A stretch of DNA of 64,000 nt from Pseudozyma flocculosa PF-1 (GCF_000417875.1 NW_006920882.1:1-64000); one strand, 5' to 3'; positions 21,101 to 32,380 are shown, counted from the stretch's first letter. Program-made: numbers and translations. Notes: generated by a model not told the origin, from the sequence alone.

Positions 21101-21347
21101 CCTCCTGGCCGCCCTCGCGCTGGCCAGCTGCTCCCTCTCGCCGTGGGCCCTCACCCGGCTCGTGGGCGGGTGCATCGGCCTGCTCGTCTTTACGCCCGCA
21201 CCGACCCGCGCACGGCTGTGGGATAGCCGGGCGTGTACGCGCCTCTGGGCCTGGTACGACCGTGTACCCACCGACCGGCAGCATGCGCGCAGCGTCCTCC
21301 GTCGCAGGGTGGCCGCGGCGGCGGCGGTTTCGTCGAGAACCGAGTGA
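18171..21347 (+). CDS. Unrecognised low-complexity protein with C-terminal membrane segments, 1058 aa
   Basis: I do not recognise a family. The first 750 or so residues are Ser/Ala/Pro/Asp-rich and probably disordered, with three perfect or near-perfect 15-residue repeats (unit AAKAPELRGRKSFDA, residues 147-191). From about 740 the protein looks folded: EWDDLQIERFLRSVRVHMDA, YEAMLRRVSSVTQWEDP, then a hydrophobic stretch (ALCWYRGLLLPLVFASMAAL, about 845-867) and a paired one near the end (LALVALLAALALASCSLSPW, about 970-990, then GGCIGLLVF). Two close hydrophobic hairpins suggest an ER or organelle membrane protein of reticulon-like topology, but that is inference. The ATG at 18171 is the first in frame, and no intron is required. 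An acidic EDEDQDRDRDE run lies near residue 385. Confidence 0.7.
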   Translation: MISDTSPATELPDRPPRAPSRNSQRPMAAGSGDRSSPSDLSLATAATATATTTSPSPASSSSSPPPPLLPGMRVPTIQRPSPTSPFSDWEAYIVSQTQNWDEHRLKMQKAATNGRVMWADQVQPAAPASTLPGYLKARDLNDSSTSSAAKAPELRGRKSFDAAAKAPELRGRKSFDAAAKAPELRGRKSSDATALASPRSAGSASPASPPSAASTGSLRVAKLLSPKPRRSSMILHDEAPSPTEATPASASASTMPDAKSTRSRLINYGRSNRRASIHSLSSVGNQNDGSNDIGADLSRSSHFLSPTSALLSGLGAPFVTHQGKRSSASSASANGSEAFDDARRASSSTGSAVSDVRVAGHPPRPAFLEQYGLEPDSGESDEEHDEDEDQDRDRDEIAGSDGDPDTDVTTPRMEDEDDVGSKLLPTLLVGGAAADRSSRSSSSSKQARAGSRPATGTGSVRSFDSSAPVFANRDPFAMASSSSLSSRPGSLIASPVSPLGVSSSSTSLHSKKKGSSISGRRPRGSSSAGSATTSSILRSMPVGEYTPRRSDRTGSVSSMRSVAASATSSVVKKSRRGYTIEPPSEPVPPLPVSVGAEAVAAVDAPATAQPRDRPHSKTKAKAKKAAAAVFAQDDDDDEAVAAAVAVEGDVADRESILSHSSRSSSLSKVEGQILAAPPLNLPAVVVEADSDGKGLEERDTGVAKAVASAKAGLEKHQSIDAGARSRSSSRGARAQTEAEAQAEWDDLQIERFLRSVRVHMDAEQAVALLQRGELRDLLDPTEAVAGNDASSSLLELKDNVERLYVSGAGSRGGDGDDGCDSAYEAMLRRVSSVTQWEDPVVTSAAASLYALCWYRGLLLPLVFASMAALLLEARFVDVPKAADHLRATTRAQRKRIDVVDAIERSLFSASFGGGGDDGSGAGTDDDDAAAAAACSDAAAVLATTSGAVATLADLQEKARRIATWHSSARGSSLALVALLAALALASCSLSPWALTRLVGGCIGLLVFTPAPTRARLWDSRACTRLWAWYDRVPTDRQHARSVLRRRVAAAAAVSSRTE
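18609..18743 (+). repeat. Three in-frame 45-bp tandem repeats
   Basis: Three consecutive 45-base units each encode the 15-residue block (S/A)AAKAPELRGRKSFD, inside the unrecognised membrane protein. Units two and three are identical over about 41 bases while the first differs at a few third positions, so the last duplication looks recent. Confidence 0.9.
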
Positions 21348-21702
21348 GTGAGCAGCCTGGATGAGGGCGGAGGGCTTGCGTCGCGCACGCACACACACAC
21401 ACACGCACATACGTACATACACACGCTCGTTTTCCCCCCCGTCGTTCTTGTCTGGCCCTGGGCATGGCATGGCGATGGATTCGTTGCTATTGCCTGCTCG
21501 ATCGATGGCCCGTCGAGGCCGCACTCTGCTGCATCGAGGACCCACGAGGGTCTGGTTTTGCAATCACACTCCCTTGCACCGTTTCCCCCCTCGTCGCTGC
21601 GTCTGGATCCCCGGGCCAGCTGCCGTGGCGACCCGCAAGCGCACTCGGTATGACTGTCGGCTCGGTGCGGTCCCTCGTGTTTGGCCGGCCAGAGCGACAC
21701 GC
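21348..21702. other. Convergent 3' spacer with CA microsatellite
   Basis: It lies between the 3' ends of the 1058-aa gene and TRM8. It contains an (AC)n tract at about 21388-21404, continuing into GCACATACGTACATACACACG. No gene is seen. Confidence 0.5.
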
Positions 21703-23399
<1,697 letters not shown>

Positions 23400-24110
23400 A
23401 TGGACAGGCTACCATCAGCAGACGAGTTCAAGGGTGAGTTCGAAGCCTACCGGCAATGTAGGCCCCTGTGTGCCTTGCGACACCGAACCATGCCAAGCAG
23501 ACGCCGATCGACCTGCCACGCAACGACCCTCATCACACCCCTCTGATCTGGTCAACCGCACCCTCTTCTTCCCTCCGCTGCACAGCCGAGCTGGCGTCGC
23601 GCGACGAAAAGATCCGCGAGGGCTGGATCAAGACGATGGAGGCGCGCATCGTCCGCGAGGAGCTCCAAAAATGCCACAAGGCCGAGGGCGTCAACCACTA
23701 TTCGGCCTGCGCCGACCTCGCAAAGACCTACCACAGCCTCCTCCTCGACGCAAAGGTACGTTGCCTGCCCGCGCCCGCGCTTGCGCCAGCGCTTCCTCGG
23801 GCTGGGACTGGTTTGCCGCGGTGGGCTCGTGGATCGCAGCACGGTACGGACGTCGAGAGGGACGGGGACGAGGCCTGGTTGGATGGACGATGGTTGGCCG
23901 GGTTGACCACAGACTGGCCTGGGCTGGGTTCGATGGCCACAGATGGTCTCGACCACGGAGAGAAGCCCGAGATGCAGCTCAGAGTGGCCTGCCAAGGACG
24001 CTAGCGATCCAGGTCCGCCGCCCGCTCATCCTGCCAGACGCTGACGAGCCATCCCTCTCTGTCACCGACTCACACAGGTCAAGGGATTCCGGGAGATTGA
24101 GCTCGCCTAG
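23400..24110 (+). CDS. NADH:ubiquinone oxidoreductase subunit, NDUFB10-like, 78 aa
   Basis: Predicted as join(23400..23433, 23586..23755, 24078..24110). The product reads MDRLPSADEFK, then REGWIKTMEARIVREELQKC and EGVNHYSACADLAKTYHSLL, ending VKGFREIELA. The lines W(I/V)K-MEARIVREEL-KC and EGVNHY--C match the NDUFB10 / PDSW family of mitochondrial complex I. The two cysteines 11 residues apart fit that intermembrane-space, disulphide-stabilised subunit. It is shorter than most members because the N-terminus is reduced. The third exon is only 33 nt after a 322-nt intron. Its donor (GTACGT) and acceptor (CACAG) are good, and the frame closes immediately. Identity is inferred from short conserved lines only. 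Confidence 0.75.
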
Positions 24111-24651
24111 ACCCTGCCCGAACGGGATGCTCGTCAGGCGCACAACGAGTTCGCAGCGGCGGCAAAGAGAGCAGCATGCCGATTCCGTCGCGGTACGCAC
24201 AGCGAACGACGACGCCGGGCCTGGCTTGGCCTGGCTCGACCGCGGGACCTCTTCACTTGGCCCCCAACGGACTCGGTCTACGCCCCGCTGTGCTCTCGCG
24301 TGATTGCCGGATGAGACTGCAACACAGAACATGAAAAGCCAGCCCATCGGCGTTTGCACCGGTGAATGCCGCGGCGGGCCGGAGTGCCAGCTCGCTCGTC
24401 TGCCTCGCTGCACGCTTTTTGGAGGGTGGTGCGGGACCGGTGGGCCCGTGGTAGAGTACAGGAAGCTGTGCGGTGCGATCAAGAGCGCCAATAGTGAAAG
24501 TGGCGGCGCCTGCAGAAGGCACAGGGCCAGATGGGAGGAGGAAGGAGGGCGTGTTGGCCGCACGGCATACGACCTTGCCAATGCGGGTCGAGGGAGCGAT
24601 GGGGAAGTTGTGGGAGCCCAAAGTCGTCGATGGACGGACGATGCTGCGGGC
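24111..24651. other. Convergent 3' spacer
   Basis: It holds the 3' flanks of the NDUFB10-like and prefoldin genes. Several short frames run through but none is conserved, and I see nothing else. Confidence 0.4.
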
Positions 24652-25381
24652 TCAGCCTGCGTACTCGCGCTGAAACTCTTGCAGCTCCGTCTCCTTTGTC
24701 TTGTACTGCTTCAATAGCTGCTCGAGGATCTGCTTGAGCTGCCGATGCAGAGGCGGGTCGAGTCGAGAGGTGCAGAGCGGGCGAGCGCAGAAAACGGGCC
24801 GACGTGTCAGCATCATGATGCACACCGGGCTGAGCTGCTTCAGCTCGAGAGACGACGGCAGGCGAGGCGGTGGGTATCACTCACGCCGTCGAGATTTGTT
24901 TGGAGGGCGGGGAGGACCTCTTTGACGGTCCTCTCGACCAGCACGCCTCCGATCAGGCGGAAGCACTTGCGATCCGGGTCGGCGGTCTGCGCCTCTGTGA
25001 GCGTCTCGATGACCAGCCTGCGCGCGTAGATGGAGAGAGGGGGAGTGTGCGCGTATCGGCCAAAGCTCCAAGTGATCAGATCCCGGTGGTGGGGTTGCGA
25101 TGATGAAGATGCTAGGCAGGGGGAGACGCACCTGTGCTCGTCGGCCTCGCCCTCGAGCTCGCCGATCTTGCTGGCGATACCCTGCAGCTCGCTCCTTCTC
25201 GCCTGGTACTGCTGTGCGATCTCTGTACGGGTGGCGGTGCCAGGGCCAAAGAGGGCGGGAATGGAGCCATTGAGCCAAGTGCAAGGGTGCGAGGAGCGCC
25301 AGGTGGCCGCGACTCACCCTGCTCTGACAGCTGCCTGCGCTGCGCCGAGGCCGAGGCGGATGGTGCCGCCTTTGACGCCAT
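24652..25381 (-). CDS. GIM4: Prefoldin subunit 2, 124 aa
   Basis: Predicted as complement(join(24652..24738, 24885..25017, 25132..25222, 25318..25381)). Prefoldin captures unfolded actin and tubulin and hands them to CCT. The protein is a beta-class subunit: helix QQYQARRSELQGIASKIGEL, then EADEHRLVIETL, the hairpin DPDRKCFRLIGGVLVERTVK, then EVLPALQTNLDG and a second helix LKQILEQLLKQYKTKETELQEF. The line RKCFRLIGGVLVERTV is diagnostic of subunit 2. Introns of 95, 114 and 146 nt are all phase-consistent. The N-terminus (MASKAAPSASASAQ) is low-complexity. It is divergent from fimbrin, an actin bundler, while prefoldin itself serves actin folding; the pairing may be coincidental. Confidence 0.92.
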
Positions 25382-26003
25382 GTCTGCTGTGTTGCGTTGC
25401 GTTGCGCTGCGTTGCGTGGCCGGGTGGGGGATCGAGAAGTCGTTGTGGTGGCCAAGTGGCGACGGTTGGCGAGAGAGGTCGGAGGGGGGCAGCGAGGTTG
25501 CAAAGCGGGGAGGGCGGGTCAAAGCGTCCCAGTCTGTGCCCTTTTGGAAGACGAGGCGTGGCCCGATTGGCGCGGAGAGCGGCGTGGCCTGGCCTGCCCG
25601 ATGGCACCCAAAGGGGTCCAAGCCAAGCTCCACTTTCGTCGGCGCACGAACGGCGCACGAACCCCTTTGGAGTTTGGGTTGGGGCCTGGGATCCGATGAC
25701 GGCGAAGCTGAGACCAGGCGGGGCGGGGCCAGGCCAGGGCCAGGGCCAGGGCCAGGGCCATCGTGGGCGAGCGGAGAAGCAGCTCCTGCGGCGACGCACA
25801 GCCACCTGCCTCATTGTCGCTGCTGCCTTCCCTTTGCTTCCTTCCTTCCTGCTCCCATCCAGCGCCACCCCGTCCTGGCCTACCCTAATCGTTGTCCATA
25901 TCGACCGGTCAGTCCGCCTCTCTCGCAGCCGCACCTCGACCCTCTTCAACGCCCCCCATCTCCGCCCCTCTCGCCCGCCTCTGCCCCATCGACGTGCGAC
26001 AAG
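25382..26003. promoter_or_regulatory. Divergent promoter region, prefoldin 2 / fimbrin
   Basis: It is 622 bases long. It holds a GTTGC run just upstream of the prefoldin start (25393-25420), a GGCCAG/CAGGGC hexamer array at about 25727-25760, and a pyrimidine-rich stretch before the fimbrin ATG. No gene is seen. Confidence 0.5.
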
Positions 26004-28146
26004 ATGGAGGCCATCAAGCTGCAAAGAAAATACCCCCAGTTGTACGTCGCACCGCTGCTCGATGTGCGCGTCGTGTGTCTGCTGCACGCCTTTGCTGACG
26101 ATCGATCTTCCCTCTTTCGCCTGCCAACCGCCCGCCTGCCCACCTGCGCCGTGCTGCCGCAGCTCGCAAGAGGAGATGATGGGCCTCATCAACAAGTTTA
26201 GGACCATCGACGTCGAGGACAAGGGCTCCATCCCAAAGCAGGACGTCATCAAGGCGATCCAGGACCAGGGAGAGGCCTCCTACGACCAGGTCAGGGAGAC
26301 GCTCAAGGAAGTCGACCTCGACGCTAGCGGAAGGGTCGAGCTCGACGACTATGTCGACGTGAGTAGACCGCGCCGCGCTGCAACCCCCCTCGCTCTCCCG
26401 CCGCTCTCTGCGAGCCTTGACAGCGGCCTCGCATACTCCATCTTCCGCTGTGCGCGTGCAGGATCCCCTCGTCTGACACCAACGTCTGCCCTTGCTCCCG
26501 ACCTGACCCGATTCGACCCACCTGTCCAGCTCCTGGCCAAGCTGCGCGCGGGCCGCAACGCCTCGGCCGGCGCAGTGACCAAGGGCAAGGTGTTTGTCAA
26601 GGGAAGCAACGCCTCGATCCAGCACACGATCAACGAAGACGAGCGGTCCGAGTTTACGCGCCACATCAACTCGAACCTCGCCGGCGACCCGCATATTGGC
26701 AGCCGGCTGCCCATCCCCACCGACACCTTCCAGCTGTTTGACGAGTGCCGCGACGGCCTGGTCCTGTGCAAGCTCATCAACGACTCGGTGCCCGACACCA
26801 TCGACGAGCGCGTCCTCAACTTTGGCAAGGGCGGCAAGGGCCCCAACGCCTTCCAGATGACCGAGAACAACAACATTGTCATCACCTCGGCCAAGGCCAT
26901 TGGCTGCAGCGTCGTCAACATTGGCCCGCAGGACATCATCGACGGCAAGGAGCACCTCATCCTCGGCCTCGTCTGGCAGGTCATCCGCCGCGGACTGCTG
27001 AGCAAGATCGACCTCAAGAACCACCCGGAGCTGTACCGCCTGCTCGACGAGGGCGAGACGCTCGAGGAGTTCCTCCGGCTGCCGCCGGACCAGATCCTGC
27101 TGCGCTGGGTCAACTACCACCTCAAGGCGGCCAACTGGAACCGCCGCGTGGCCAACTTTAGCAAGGACGTCTCGGACGGCGAAAACTACACGGTGCTGCT
27201 GTCGCAGCTCAAGCCCGAGGCGTGCGACCGGAGGCCGCTGCAGGAGACGGACCTGATGGCGAGGGCCGAGATGGTGCTGCAGCGCGCCGACGCCATCGGG
27301 TGCCGCAAGTACCTGACGCCCGGCGCGCTCGTGGCGGGCAACCCCAAGCTCAACCTCGCCTTTGTCGCGCACCTCTTCAACACGTGGCCCTGCCTCGAGC
27401 CGCTCGAGGAGGCGCCGCCCGTCGAGATTGAGGACTTTGACGCCGAGGGCGAGCGCGAGGCGCGCGTCTTTACGCTGTGGCTCAACAGCCTCGACGTCGA
27501 GCCGGGCGTCTACAACCTGTTCGAGGACCTCAAGGACGGCAACGCCATCCTCCAGGCGTTCGACAAGGTCATCCCGGGCAGCGTCAGCTGGCGCCGCGTG
27601 TCCAAGCCCAAGGAGGGGCAGGAGCTGTCGCGGTTCAAGATGGTCGAGAACACCAACTACGCCGTCGACCTGGCCAAGACGAGCGGGATGCACATTGTCG
27701 GCATCCAGGGCGCCGACATTGTCGACGGGACGCGGACGCTGACGCTGGGGCTGGTGTGGCAGCTGATGCGGCTCAACATTACCAAGACGCTGTCGAGCCT
27801 GGGCAAGGGCGGGCGCGCCGTCAGCGACGCCGACATGGTGCGGTGGGCAAACGACCTGGTGCAGTCGACGGGCAAGACGAGCACGATGCGCAGCTTCAAG
27901 GACCCGAGCCTCAAGAATGCCGTCTTTTTCCTCGACCTGCTCGACGGGCTGCGCAAGGGCATCGTCGACTACAGCCTCGTCACGGCCGGAAGGACCGAGG
28001 ACGAGTGCAGGTCCAACGCCAAGCTCGCCATCAGCATCGCCAGGAAGCTGGGAGCGCTCATCTTCCTCGTCCCCGAGGACATTGTCGAGCTGAGGCAGAG
28101 GCTGATCCTCACCTTTGTCGGGAGCCTCATGTCGTTGCAGTCCTAG
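26004..28146 (+). CDS. SAC6: Fimbrin (actin-bundling protein), 616 aa
   Basis: Predicted as join(26004..26041, 26163..26358, 26530..28146). Fimbrin crosslinks actin filaments in patches, cables and rings. The N-terminal third has two EF-hand-like units (INKFRTIDVEDKGSIPKQDV and LKEVDLDASGRVELDDYVD), then four calponin-homology domains forming two actin-binding modules. CH1 starts at about 122 (ERSEFTRHINSNLAGD) with LFDECRDGLVLCKLIN. CH2 contains ILLRWVNYHLKAANWNRRVANF, CH3 contains FTLWLNSLDVEPGVYNLFEDL, and CH4 starts near MVRWANDLVQSTGK and ends at the C-terminus (FVGSLMSL). The first junction gives KYPQF|SQEE and the second DDYVD|LLAKLRAG, both expected. Length equals the fungal norm. The start at 26004 gives MEAIKLQRKYPQ. 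Confidence 0.96.
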
Positions 28147-28589
28147 GCGGTGGGGGGGTCCGGTCATCCTCCCTTGTCCTGCCCTCTGCGCCCCTGCAGA
28201 CCTCGAGCGGCGACGGCGACGGCGACGGCGCGGCGCAGCGCACACTTCCTCTCTCGCCCAATTGCCCCCTCAATTCTCTCCTCGTCACGTTCTCCGCCCT
28301 GTCCCAGGCACCCCTCGTTTCCCCTCTACCTGCCTGCCCCTCTGTGAAAGTGTAAGCTCGAGCAGCAAGCAAACTAGCTAGTGCGTGTACCTTTTCCAAA
28401 GTCGATTGATGGACGTCCCGGTCGCCGAGGAACGTGCTCGATCCGATGTGCGTGCTCTTCCGCCTCCAGTCCGAGGCAAGGCGAGGCGAGGGTTAGGGCT
28501 AGAGCCAAGTGCGGGCGGTACTGCCTTCCGACGACCGCAAATCTTTTCTACATTCATAAATGGTAAATTCTGGGAAGCGGACACCGACC
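28147..28589. other. Spacer between fimbrin and tRNA-Asp
   Basis: It contains the fimbrin 3' flank and the tRNA upstream flank. A GACGGC run lies near 28211-28230. No gene is seen. Confidence 0.4.
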
Positions 28590-28691
28590 TCCGAATTAGT
28601 TTAGTGGCTATGACGGCACCTTGTCATTGCGCCTCCCTCTTCGCCGAGGGAGCGATCGGTGCAGACCCGGGTTCGATTCCCGGATTTGGAG
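28590..28691 (+). tRNA. tRNA-Asp (anticodon GTC), with 30-nt intron
   Basis: The acceptor TCCGAAT pairs with ATTTGGA (one G-T), the anticodon stem GCACC pairs perfectly with GGTGC, and the T-arm is CCGGG-TTCGATT-CCCGG. The loop TTGTCA-C reads GTC. The 30-nt intron (28627-28656) lies after position 37 and itself forms a CTCCCT/AGGGAG hairpin. The B box GGTTCGATTCC (28670-28680) is perfect. A T-run at about 28697-28707 provides the Pol III terminator. Confidence 0.93.
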
Positions 28692-28696
28692 CTTCT

Positions 28697-28707
28697 CTTT
28701 TTTTTTG
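28697..28707 (+). terminator. Pol III T-run terminator for tRNA-Asp
   Basis: Oligo-T starts within 10 nt of the mature 3' end of the tRNA-Asp gene on the same strand. Confidence 0.65.
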
Positions 28708-29115
28708 GCCCCCCCCCCACCCTTCATCTTGGGTCCCCCCGCTTCTTTTGCTTGGATTTTCGGAAGAGTTATTTCTCGTCGAGGACCAGATGGGACGAGG
28801 CTGGCTCGTGAGCATCTCCGCATCCTCGCCCTCAACTGCTGACACCGACACGGACGCCAGCCTGAGCGTCGTAGGTGATCGGTTCAAGGACCACGCAGCG
28901 CGGTCACGTCCGTCGAAGCCAAGCAGGGCGTCGAGGACCGGGTGCTCGAGCATGCACCCGCGGGCTCAAAGCACGATAGATATCGAAACGACGGTCTGAT
29001 TACGCCATCACGCAAACCCCTCACAACGCGGGGAGAAACAGTCAAGTACCGATCTAAAGGCGGTTGCGAGCCCCCGCGGGCGAGGCGAGGCTAGGCTAGG
29101 CTAGGCTAGGCTAGG
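28708..29115. other. Spacer between tRNA-Asp and PRE2 3' end
   Basis: It has a run of C after the terminator (28711-28720) and otherwise plain sequence, grading into CGAGG/CTAGG repeats at its right end. No gene is seen. Confidence 0.4.
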
Positions 29116-29120
29116 CTAGG
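29091..29120. repeat. CTAGG pentanucleotide repeat, 6 units
   Basis: Six perfect CTAGG units, preceded by two CGAGG variants. The array runs into the end of the PRE2 coding region, and the PRE2 stop codon (TAG, complement of 29116-29118) is part of the last repeat unit. Confidence 0.9.
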
Positions 29121-30443
29121 CCTGCTGGGGCCTAATCTGGGCAGTGAGGGGCTGCTCGTCGGCCCTACGGCCGCCCTGGTCGCTGACCTCCTGGCCCGGT
29201 CTCGCCTCGAGCTTCGACGACAGGCCCGCCGTCCGCACGTCCCACCCGTATCCGCCGCCGGGCGCGCCGGGCACGTTGCCGGGACCGTCGTAGTGCAGTT
29301 TTGTCACGTCGTAGTTGTCGATAAACTCCCAGCCGTGCTCCTTGACGTGGTAGAGGTTGATGGTCTGCGGAGGTGGAGCAAGAGAGAGTGGGGGAGTTCA
29401 GGAGGGGTGGTGCGTGAGCATGGACAGACGCTAGGTGCGACGCATGGTCAGCGCAAAGATGACTCACGTTGCCGGAGTAGGCATCTGGTGTCGAGAGCGG
29501 AGAGACAGAGGGGCAAGACGGAACAAGAGACCGTTCGTCAGCAACTGCCAGCAAGCCACGCCCCGCGACCGAGGCCCCGGCAGAAACTCACCCCGATGCG
29601 CGGCGGCGTAGATGCTCCTCCTCCCGAGCTCCTGGGCGTCTTCGTCCGAGAGGTCCCAGTGGTAGCCCTGGTCGAGGACGCCGTAGGCAAAGGTGCTGCC
29701 GGATCCGACGCTGAAGACGTCGCCCTTGAGCCGGGTGCCGTCCGAGTCGACGTAGAAGAGGGCGGGTCCGGTCTTGTCCCAGCCGCAGATCATGGTGCCC
29801 ATGCTGAGGCCCATGCCCTTGTAGCTGTAGACGAGGTTGCTGAGGTACTTGCTGGCGGCGGCGACGCTGATGCGCTCCTTGTTGCGCAGCTCGTGGAGGC
29901 GGCACTGGATGCCGAGGTACGTCTCCCAGTACTGGCAGTCGGCGGCGCCTCCGGCCATGGTGCCCAGCAGGTACGGGTTGATCTCAATCACCTTTTTGAC
30001 GGTGCCCGAGGCGATGTAGGAGCCCGCAGTGGCGCGCGAGTCGACGGCGACGATAATGCCGCCGCGGAAGCGGAAGGCGAGCGTCGTGGTGCCGTGCGAC
30101 AGCTTGATCTTGGCGCCCGGGTTCGACGAGTCGACGTCGGTGTATTGAGAGAGGAAGGTGGCAGGCTGGAGTGGCGACCGAGGCCGGAAGTCGGGTCGGG
30201 TCGATTGCGGGGCGGGTGTCAGGAAAGGCGGCGCAGGGCAGCGCAGCGCAGGGTAGGGCAGGGCCCCGAGCGGGGTCCGACACTCACGTCTACGTTGGGC
30301 AGCTCAAACTGCGCAGGGGTGCCGTTGATGTGCTTGAGGTTTGTGTGGAAGGACGAGGTGGCTGCGGCGCCGCTGTTGCCAAAGTCGTCGTCGGCGGGCA
30401 GCGAGCTGCCGGTGGAGCTGAAGCGGGAGAGGATCGACTGCAT
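29116..30443 (-). CDS. PRE2: 20S proteasome subunit beta type-5, 331 aa
   Basis: Predicted as complement(join(29116..29364, 29468..29484, 29592..30165, 30288..30443)). This is the chymotrypsin-like catalytic subunit. It is made as a proprotein: 77 residues precede the catalytic Thr78 in [13 protein letters not shown]. With that Thr as T1, Asp17 (VDSRATAG) and Lys33 (VKKVIEIN) are in place. Other lines include [43 protein letters not shown] and [21 protein letters not shown] 17-nt microexon encodes DAYSGN across the AAAHR(D)AYSGN line that all beta5 subunits share, so it is well supported although tiny. The C-terminal extension after [12 protein letters not shown] is Gly-rich and longer than in yeast. 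Confidence 0.95.
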
Positions 30444-31573
30444 CTTGGGCGGTCTGAGCGAGGAAGAAAGAGGCGAGGAAGCTGGGTGATGATGGACTTG
30501 CGGTGGCGACCTCGTCTGCTTCTGCGGTCGAATGTCGATGCTGGCAGTATCGAGAGACGGAGGAGATGGTGACAGGCGTCGAGGTCGAGAGCAGGAGGGG
30601 GAGAAAGAGAGAAGCTCTGTGCGCTCTCCACCGTCGCTTTGGTGGAGGGCGGGCGAGGCCAGCACCGGAGACGCGCAAGTGCCACCGCGCCGAGCCCACT
30701 CGGCCGAATGAAACTTGGCCGTGATCGCCCCTCGCAGCCCCCCGGCCAGCCCCACCGCCAAAGGCCGCCACCGCTTCCCTCGACGCAGCTCTCGCAAACC
30801 GGGCTGAGCCACGCAACGGCACCGCCCCATCAGTGCACATCGATAGCCCCCTCACGCTATCACTTGGCGACACTCTCCCCTCACTAAGCTTTCGACATCC
30901 AGTCAGGCAAAGCGCACTCGCCACAAGGCCCCTGGCGCACACACGGCTCGGCGTGGGGAAAAAAGGGGGGACTGGACATTACAGGGCAGGTCGTAGGCGT
31001 CGTCAGGGGAGGATTTAGAGGAAGAACAACGTCGGCAGCAGGTGGTGCGTGCGTATATACAGACGGGTCGTGAGATCGAGAGATAAAACAAGAGTGTCAA
31101 CCGACAGCGGGGGGTGGGGGAAGGCTCTTCATCGTGACACAACGTTGAAAGGGTGGGCGGGGGGTCGTTGCTTCCGTGACACCGTCGTGAGAAAGAGGAA
31201 AGCAAGAGGAAAAGTTCGTGCCGGCACCAAGGCGACGAGGACGTCGTCTGGGCATGGCGTGGTATGAAGAGGGAAAAGGACCGGCCGCTCTGTCCAAAGA
31301 GCAACGAGAGGCCGAAGTGTCGAAGTCGCGACCAGACTTGCTCGCCAGCTCATACGTCGTCGTCGAGCCTGGAAAGCAGTGCAGCAGCTCAGCTCGGCTC
31401 GGCTCAGCGCGATTCTAGGTACCAGCGGCAGGGAGGCGAGCGACTCGAGGTGGAGCATCGCCGACGGCAAGGGCGGCGATCCGATGGTGGAACAGGCTGG
31501 ATGCGTCGGCCTTCAATGAGCAGGGCAGACCGGCGCGAGGCCCGTCGAGGCTGGCAAGGTAGCGATTCGACGC
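30444..31573. promoter_or_regulatory. PRE2 upstream region / CYSTM gene 3' flank
   Basis: This tandem spacer of about 1.1 kb should hold the PRE2 promoter. I looked for a proteasome-type upstream element without a certain match. No gene is seen. Confidence 0.35.
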
Positions 31574-32380
31574 TTAGAACATGCAGTCTGCGATCAAGCA
31601 AAGGCAAAGGGTAGACGAGGGATGGGACCGGTCAGTGCCTGGACAACAATGCTAGACAGCACCCTCGCGCTCCGCACAGCGGCATCGAGCGCAAAACACT
31701 CACCGAGACAGAGGTCCTCGAGACAGCAGCACGCGAGCATACCGGCGCAGCACGCGCAGCAGGCAGTTCCACCTCCTCCTCCGCCGCCCTTCTTCTGCGG
31801 GGGCTGCTGGACGTAGACGGGCTGCGGCTGCGGGTTGGGGTAGTAGCCCTGCTGCTGGCCGCCGTAGGCCTGCTGGGGAGGGGGAGGGTAGTAGCCCTGC
31901 TGGGGCTGGCCGTATCCCTGCTGGGGGTAGCCCTGCTGCGGGTAGCCGCCTGCAGAGAGGTCGAGGAGAGCGAGAGAGGGCGAGAATGAAGTTGGGAGGA
32001 ACGGGGCGAGGTCAGCACGCACGGTTCCATGCGACCAAGGGCGGGGCAGCGGCAGAAGTCCGGCGTCGCTCGCTCGCTCGCCAGCATTTGGCTCCCTCCC
32101 TCGAGGAAGTACATCCGATGCGGTCACGATCACGGGCGTCCTCATATGCTCCGGCATGGACTTAGGATGTCGAGCCCTGCTGGTTCTGGCGACAGAGCGA
32201 GCGCCCGCCACCCGCCGCCCCAGATCACCCAAAAGACGATCCGAGTCCCACCGACAGTGGCGAGCACGTCCAGAGCGGCGCCAGTCCACCGTGGAGGGGC
32301 CTGAACGATCCACCGTGCCACTTTCCCGACGACGTACCCTGAGGAGCGCCGCCGCCGCCGTAGTAGTCCTTGGCCGACAT
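31574..32380 (-). CDS. Small Tyr/Gln/Pro-rich cysteine-rich membrane (CYSTM) protein, 100 aa
   Basis: Predicted as complement(join(31574..31587, 31704..31949, 32338..32380)). The product starts MSAKDYYGGGGAPQG, continues with PQQGY repeats (GGYPQQGYPQQGYGQPQQ, then YYPPPPQQAYGGQQ), and ends with a Cys-rich hydrophobic patch: GTACCACCAGMLACCCLED then LCLDCMF. That end is the CYSTM module of small tail-anchored stress-linked proteins found across fungi and plants. The last exon is only 14 nt. It is required because reading through the donor at 31703 loses the typical C-LDC-F ending, while the CAG at 31588 restores it at once with a stop. The function of the family is not settled. Membrane association and metal or oxidative stress roles are proposed. 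Confidence 0.82.
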
